Under the pieces are notes generated by a model. The model was not told where the DNA came from, did not search any database, and was given only the letters and a program-made list of their open reading frames with translations. Shown one piece after another: positions 59,865 through 64,000 of a stretch of DNA of 64,000 nucleotides. The position numbers were made by a program, and so were the translations under genes. Source of the DNA: CAVVST01 sp963750995 (GTDB lineage: Bacteria > Acidobacteriota > Vicinamibacteria > Vicinamibacterales > UBA2999); NCBI GenBank assembly GCA_963750995.1, contig CAVVST010000002.1:558001-622000 (forward strand). Direction: 5' to 3'. Numbering within the stretch: the stretch's first letter is position 1; every line of letters begins with the position of its first letter.

Positions 59865-60230
59865 TCAGATGAGGAGCGAGGCCTGCTGAAGGTAGAGCGG
59901 AACGACCGCCGCCCGGCGCGAGACGAATGTGTCGCAGGGAACGGGCGTACGCGCGGCGAATGTGTCGCCGGCTGGAACAAAGTGCGGACCGAGCAGAGTC
60001 AGGACGGGGCGCGCCGTCTGCGTCTCGGGGGGCGTGGCGTCATTGGACTGCGCCGGCTTCGCGCAGCATTCCGTCATGCGGGTTTCAGACGCCATCCCGC
60101 CGCGGTTGCCACAACAGAGGTGACGTCCGGCCGCTGAGACGGCCCAGCCGGCGCACTCTGTAATCGCGGGCCCGACGAGAACGGCGACCACCAGCAGTGC
60201 GACGGTGCGGAGCGCCGCGGAACAATGCAT
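59865..60230 (-). CDS. secreted Cys-rich hypothetical protein
   Basis: A 121-residue protein with a signal peptide (MHCSAALRTVALLVVAVLVG). The mature start carries TECAGWAVSA and RHLCCGNRGG, then MTECCAKPAQ: two CC pairs and further cysteines. The C-terminal part is polar. No family is recognised. It precedes the CusC-B-A operon on the same strand and resembles the secreted Cys/His-bearing protein at 49894 only in layout. A role as periplasmic metal chaperone is inferred from Cys content and context. Confidence 0.65.
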   Translation of the reverse strand: MHCSAALRTVALLVVAVLVGPAITECAGWAVSAAGRHLCCGNRGGMASETRMTECCAKPAQSNDATPPETQTARPVLTLLGPHFVPAGDTFAARTPVPCDTFVSRRAAVVPLYLQQASLLI

Positions 60231-60235
60231 ACGTT

Positions 60236-60261
60236 GGTAGCCGGAGGCCTTCAGGCGTCCG
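60236..60261. repeat. GGTAGCCGGAGGCC palindromic repeat, copy 2
   Basis: GGTAGCCGGAGGCCTTCAGGCGTCCG matches the leader and hairpin of the unit at 42452-42478 with two changes, one of which breaks a pair. It lies between DUF6152 and the Cys-rich gene. Confidence 0.6.
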
Positions 60262-60264
60262 AGC

Positions 60265-60663
60265 TTAGTCAACAACCTCACCGGGTCTGGTACCCCACGA
60301 AAGCCCATCGCTCGGCCGCCGCAAAGTGGTCATCCGCACACGGTGGTCGGCCGGGTTGCGTCCGGGATTGCCGCTGATGATCAGCTTATCGCCGAGCTTG
60401 AGCGTTTCCCTCGTCACACCCTGACCGCCGAGCTGCGCCGCGCCTCCCCACTCGACCGCGTACCGCACCATCGTGCCGTCTTTCTGCGTGACGGTCACGT
60501 GCACGAAGGAGTGCGGGTTGCGGAACAGCACCTGCACGAGTTCGCCTTCGATGGTGACAGACTTGTCTTCGATGTAGGTGGCGGCAAACGAGTGATGCGC
60601 ATAGGCCTGCACGCCGAGCGCACACGTCCAGGCCGCAACAGCCGCAACCACAAGACGCTTCAT
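60265..60663 (-). CDS. DUF6152-family exported protein
   Basis: A 132-residue protein with a signal peptide (MKRLVVAAVAAWTCALGVQA) followed by YAHHSFAATYIEDKSVTIEG, then VLFRNPHSFVHVTV and GDKLIISGNPGRNPADHRVR, the typical features of the DUF6152 family of small exported beta proteins (HHSFAA.YD and RNPHS). They are frequent beside PQQ dehydrogenases and related periplasmic oxidoreductases. The role is unknown. It lies 112 bases downstream of the dehydrogenase. Confidence 0.88.
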   Translation of the reverse strand: MKRLVVAAVAAWTCALGVQAYAHHSFAATYIEDKSVTIEGELVQVLFRNPHSFVHVTVTQKDGTMVRYAVEWGGAAQLGGQGVTRETLKLGDKLIISGNPGRNPADHRVRMTTLRRPSDGLSWGTRPGEVVD

Positions 60664-60734
60664 ACAGGTTCCTCCCAGGCAGAATACGCTACGCCAGGGG
60701 GAATGGTAGCCCAACCCCCCGCTGCCAGGTTTCT

Positions 60735-60754
60735 GAAGAATACCTGAATTCTTC
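60735..60754 (-). terminator. weak hairpin after the PQQ dehydrogenase
   Basis: GAAGAAT (60735-60741) pairs with ATTCTTC (60748-60754), loop of 6, about 20 bases beyond the dehydrogenase stop on the minus strand. No U run is seen, so this is only a candidate. Confidence 0.3.
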
Positions 60755-60775
60755 GTCAGAGAGTTACCCGCTCGG

Positions 60776-62854
60776 TTACCGCAGTTGCGCAGTCGTGGTC
60801 GCGGCCTGCGGGGCCCTGAACGCGACCAGTTCGCCGGTGTAGGTGCCACCACTGATCGCGACGACCAGGTACTGGCGGCCGTTCAGCATGTACGTCATCG
60901 GCGATCCAGTCTGGGGCGCCGGCATGTAGACCGCGCCCACCTCCTGCCCCGTCGCCTTGTTGAAGGCGCGCAGCATCGCACCGCGCTGCCCGGAGGGGGT
61001 CGGGCCGAAATTCTTTTCGCCCGCAATCAGCAGTGTCTTCGTCACCAGCGTGCCGTTGTTGTTACCCGGCCGCCCGAGCGGCGGCAGCGTCAACCCCTTC
61101 AACGCCGGGTGGTTGAGGATGTTGGGCGGGGTCGCGCCGAACGGTACCTGCCAGCGGAAGTCGCCGGTATCCATGTTGATCGCCGTGATCCGGCTGTACG
61201 GCGGCTTGACCAGCGGCAACCCCTGGACGGTCAGATTGGCCGACAACACGTCAGCCATCGCGACGGCCGGGCCGCCTCCGTCCGCACCCGAGCCGCCACT
61301 CGTTCGTGCGCCCGACAGCACGGTGCCCTGGTGATACGGCACGTCCGCCACGCCGGGTGGCGGCGGGACCAGGCCCAGCGTCGCGATCGACGTCTGTGAG
61401 GCCACGTACATCGTGTGTGTTTCGGGATCGTACGACGCACCCGGCCAATTCGACGCCGCGGCCTGCGCGCCCATCGTCAGCGTCGCAATTGGTCCTTCGC
61501 GGCGGCTCACGGCTGGCGGCGTGAAGATCGGCCCGAGGCGGTACTGCGACACGATCTTGACGGCCTCGGCGCGGAGTTCCGGCGTGAAGTCGATCAGGTC
61601 GTCGATGGCGAGTCCCTGCCCGTCGTAGGCCGCCGGCCTGGTCGGGTGTGGCTGCGTCGGGGAGTACCACTCACCGGGCGTATCGCCTTTCGGCACCGGC
61701 CGCTCTTCGATTGGCCAGATCGGTTCACCGGTCTCGCGGTTCAGCACATACAAGAACGCCTGCTTGGTCGCCTGCGCGAGCGCCTTGACCGGGCGGCCGT
61801 TCACCGTGATGTCCATCAGCACCGGCGCGCACGGGATATCCATGTCCCACATGCCGTGGTGCACGAGCTGGTAGTGCCACCGCCGTCGGCCGGTCTTCAG
61901 ATCCACCGCGACAATGCTTTCGCTGAACAGGTTATTGCCCGGCCGATCACCGCCGAAGTAGTCGTGCGTGGGCAATTCCACCGGCAGGTAGACGAGGCCG
62001 AGGTCTTCGTCGATGCTCATCTGCGCCCACACCCCCGTATTCCCGGTGTAGGACGCGGAGTCCCCGCCCCAGGTCTCGACGCCCGCCTCACCCGGGCGGG
62101 GAATCGTGTGGAAGACCCACAGCCGCTTGCCCGTCCTGACGTCGAACCCGCGCACGTAGCCCTTGATGTTCGTCTTCGTCTTCGGATTGGCGCCGGTCTC
62201 GAAGGCGGCGCCGATGATGACGACGTCCCTGGCGATCACGGGCGCGGCGTGCAACCCGACGGCGCCATGCACCTGGTCGAACGACGGCTGGTCGAAGTCC
62301 TGTTTCAGATCGACGATGCCGTTCCGGCCGAAGCCGGCGACGCGAGCGCCGGTCTTTGCGTCGAGCGCCACGAGCTGATATCCGGGCGTGACGTAGAGGA
62401 TGCGCGCCTCACGGCCGTCGCTCCAGTACGACAATCCTCGGCCCGACAGCAGCCGCGGCGCCGCGGCGCCGCGCTCCCCCTCGTTGAGGCTGTGCACCCA
62501 CAGCAGTTCGCCGGTTGACGCATCGAGCGCGAACACCGCGCGACGCGTACCTCCGGTGGAGTACAGCACCCCGCCGACCATCAACGGCGTGGATTGGAGG
62601 TTGAACTCGGGCCTCGGCCCGAGCGCGTCGGTCTTGAAACGCCACGCGACCTCGAGGTCCTTGAAATTGGCCTGGTTGATCTGATCGAGCGGCGCGTACC
62701 GCGTGCTGGCGAGATCGGCGCCATAGGTGCGCCACTCCCACGTCGCGCCTGCCCCCGGCAAAGTCGAGGGGCCCTGTGCACCGATGCCGGCGGGCACTGA
62801 CAGGACGAGCGCCAGCAGCAGCACGCCGTATCCGAGAATGTGACGTCGTCTCAT
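60776..62854 (-). CDS. PQQ-dependent dehydrogenase (quinoprotein, glucose-dehydrogenase-like)
   Basis: A 692-residue exported quinoprotein. Signal peptide MRRRHILGYGVLLLALVLSV; then an eight-bladed propeller with W-motifs (WEWRTYGADLASTRYAPLDQ, GELLWVHSL, GKRLWVFHTIPRPGE, GRRRWHYQLVHHGMWDMDIP). The strings TWGGDSASYTGNTGVWAQ and LPTHDYFGGDRPGNNLFSES supply probable active-site and Ca/PQQ residues. It oxidises an aldose or alcohol in the periplasm, with PQQ as cofactor. No cytochrome domain is fused. The ATG overlaps the upstream peptidase stop (ATGA). Confidence 0.9.
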   Translation of the reverse strand: MRRRHILGYGVLLLALVLSVPAGIGAQGPSTLPGAGATWEWRTYGADLASTRYAPLDQINQANFKDLEVAWRFKTDALGPRPEFNLQSTPLMVGGVLYSTGGTRRAVFALDASTGELLWVHSLNEGERGAAAPRLLSGRGLSYWSDGREARILYVTPGYQLVALDAKTGARVAGFGRNGIVDLKQDFDQPSFDQVHGAVGLHAAPVIARDVVIIGAAFETGANPKTKTNIKGYVRGFDVRTGKRLWVFHTIPRPGEAGVETWGGDSASYTGNTGVWAQMSIDEDLGLVYLPVELPTHDYFGGDRPGNNLFSESIVAVDLKTGRRRWHYQLVHHGMWDMDIPCAPVLMDITVNGRPVKALAQATKQAFLYVLNRETGEPIWPIEERPVPKGDTPGEWYSPTQPHPTRPAAYDGQGLAIDDLIDFTPELRAEAVKIVSQYRLGPIFTPPAVSRREGPIATLTMGAQAAASNWPGASYDPETHTMYVASQTSIATLGLVPPPPGVADVPYHQGTVLSGARTSGGSGADGGGPAVAMADVLSANLTVQGLPLVKPPYSRITAINMDTGDFRWQVPFGATPPNILNHPALKGLTLPPLGRPGNNNGTLVTKTLLIAGEKNFGPTPSGQRGAMLRAFNKATGQEVGAVYMPAPQTGSPMTYMLNGRQYLVVAISGGTYTGELVAFRAPQAATTTAQLR

Positions 62855-64000
62855 GGCTTCTCCTGCGCCAACAACTGCTGCGCGGTGACGAAACGTGGCT
62901 CGATGTCGACCGGCACGTCTTTCAAGCGATCGAGAACAGTCTGGACCTGCGGCCGGACGACGCCCAGCGTCGAGATGAGCTGCGTCGCCGCGGCGTAGTC
63001 GCCAACCGCCTGCAGCGTCATGATGTCGCGGGTCAGGTCGACGACATTCTGGCGGATGCGATCGGGATTCACGGCAAAGGTGCCGTCGGCGGCGACGGTC
63101 ACGCCGCCGTGATCGAGAAAATAATTCAGCTGGATCGCGACCCCGCGGCCGTGCGCCTCGTTGATGCCGAACCGGATCGACCGGAACATCGACGCGAGAT
63201 ACGTGATGTACATCGTGTCGTTGAATGCGTCGTCCAGCTTGCCGTGATCCACCAGGTACTGGAGCGCGAACAAGCCAGAGATGTCGGCCTTGGCTTCCTC
63301 GATCGCGCTGTAGGTATCCTTCAGTTCCTGCCTCACGGTGGTCGCGCGGCCGCCCGGGGCGATGTTATGCGGGCCGAGCCCGTGCATCAACTCGTGCATC
63401 AGGATATGAGTAAAGAACGCGTCGAAGGCAACCTTGCCCTGATCCGCCGGGGCGAGCGCCACCTTGGAGATCGGCTGCAGCACGGTGCTGAACTTGGCTT
63501 CCTGGTTGTTCTTCAACATGACGCGTTTGCTGCCCTTTTCCGCGACCACGCGCTCGTCGTTGGGCAGGTTGAACGCCGCCGTCTGCACGCCCCGGTTGGC
63601 GTCGCCCGACGAAAACACGGTATTGACGACGCGAATCGGCGCCATCGCGCCGAGCTTCGGGTTGCGGTACCTCGGGTCGATCGGCAGGTTGTTCTCGATC
63701 TCCTGCAGCTCGGATCCGAACCGGGTCAGCTTGTTGGTTTCTTCCTCGTCGCGAATCGTGATGAACGCCTCGAACGCGGCCTTGTAGTTGAACCACTCGT
63801 CCTCGTACACCTCGTACGGGCCGATCGTAGGCTCGATGCTCGCGTCGAGCTCCATCCAGGCGACGTCGCTGGCGTAATAGTCGTTGCTGATCAGGTCGGC
63901 TGCGCGGCGATCGAGGTACGCCTTCAGCGTCGGCTGGGCCGTCAGCGCCGCGGCCTCGCGCAGAAGCTTGGAGACGAGTTCGATCTCGCCCTGGTATTCA
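62851..64000 (-). CDS. M49-like (dipeptidyl-peptidase III-related) zinc peptidase, 5' part cut by window edge
   Basis: About 383 residues are visible to base 64000. YEDEWFNYKAAFEAFITIRD, then ILMHELMHGLGPHNIAPGGR (zinc-binding HELMH) and DTYSAIEEAKADISGLFALQ, which provides the third ligand, identify an M49-related metallopeptidase. DPP III proper has HELLGH, with one extra residue in the zinc helix; this group has HExxH followed by GLGPH. The N-terminus lies outside the window. It is translationally coupled to the PQQ dehydrogenase. Confidence 0.85.
   Translation of the reverse strand, partial: EYQGEIELVSKLLREAAALTAQPTLKAYLDRRAADLISNDYYASDVAWMELDASIEPTIGPYEVYEDEWFNYKAAFEAFITIRDEEETNKLTRFGSELQEIENNLPIDPRYRNPKLGAMAPIRVVNTVFSSGDANRGVQTAAFNLPNDERVVAEKGSKRVMLKNNQEAKFSTVLQPISKVALAPADQGKVAFDAFFTHILMHELMHGLGPHNIAPGGRATTVRQELKDTYSAIEEAKADISGLFALQYLVDHGKLDDAFNDTMYITYLASMFRSIRFGINEAHGRGVAIQLNYFLDHGGVTVAADGTFAVNPDRIRQNVVDLTRDIMTLQAVGDYAAATQLISTLGVVRPQVQTVLDRLKDVPVDIEPRFVTAQQLLAQEKP

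Noticed and set aside
59865..60308. Longer start at 60308 for the Cys-rich protein
   Set aside because: The extra 26 residues cover the end of DUF6152 and the palindromic repeat; the signal peptide begins at 60230.

Overview
The window is high-GC bacterial DNA, most likely from an uncultured Acidobacteriota of the Vicinamibacteria type. The basis is the gene complement (class III glutamine synthetase, DUF349 protein, DUF885-like and M49-like metallopeptidases, PQQ dehydrogenase with DUF6152, many DinB/VOC/SDR genes) and several hairpin-forming interspersed repeats. This placement is inference; no rRNA or other decisive marker gene is present. No tRNA, rRNA, CRISPR array, transposase or phage gene was found. 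Long-read-like indel damage is obvious: many genes, especially between about 36 and 46 kb, read through only when one-base shifts are allowed, and a 24-base C run lies in the middle of that stretch. I therefore annotate those genes as single loci and flag the shifts rather than calling them decayed. Layout. 0-11 kb holds the start of threonine synthase, a YciA-like thioesterase, arginine decarboxylase (speA) with a PAP2 phosphatase and a polysaccharide-deacetylase-like protein, a large DUF349 protein, a structured 416-base intergenic region and class III glutamine synthetase. 10-15.5 kb has an ArsR-methyltransferase fusion overlapping metH, then a glutamine synthetase I fragment that stops at an inverted repeat. 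15.5-23.3 kb carries a GNAT, an FMN hydroxyacid dehydrogenase, a 5'-3' exonuclease, a quinone reductase, a DUF885-like peptidase, a threonine-dehydrogenase-like SDR, a DUF6526-like protein and a TIGR00266/AIM24 protein. 23.4-33.3 kb carries an ABCB exporter, apaG, a seven-gene minus-strand run (DinB, UbiD, HAD, SDR, membrane protein, VOC, DUF1569), ettA and a double-ABM protein. 33-46 kb carries an M16 peptidase diverging from dut-dinB, a double cyclophilin, rsgA, DUF1499, terC, a ferredoxin, mreB and typA, followed by an HD-GYP response regulator and an FmdB zinc ribbon up to 47.2 kb. The most coherent block is 47.2-60.7 kb, a copper/silver handling island. It has a CPC-type P1B ATPase with YHS and heavy-metal-binding N-terminal domains, a free-standing 47-residue YHS protein, a DUF411 protein, a TauE/SafE permease and a CusC-CusB-CusA export system. 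Among these lie secreted proteins that I cannot assign: an internally duplicated His-containing helical protein, two Cys-bearing signal-peptide proteins, and a BNR-type lipoprotein with a CECC motif. The picture is cytosolic and periplasmic metal capture followed by export across both membranes; the unassigned secreted proteins are the best candidates for new biology. 60-64 kb ends with DUF6152, a PQQ dehydrogenase and an M49-like zinc peptidase that runs off the end. The strongest non-coding observation is a 64-bp double-hairpin element present twice (11147-11210 and 59751-59814), whose differences include paired, structure-preserving changes.
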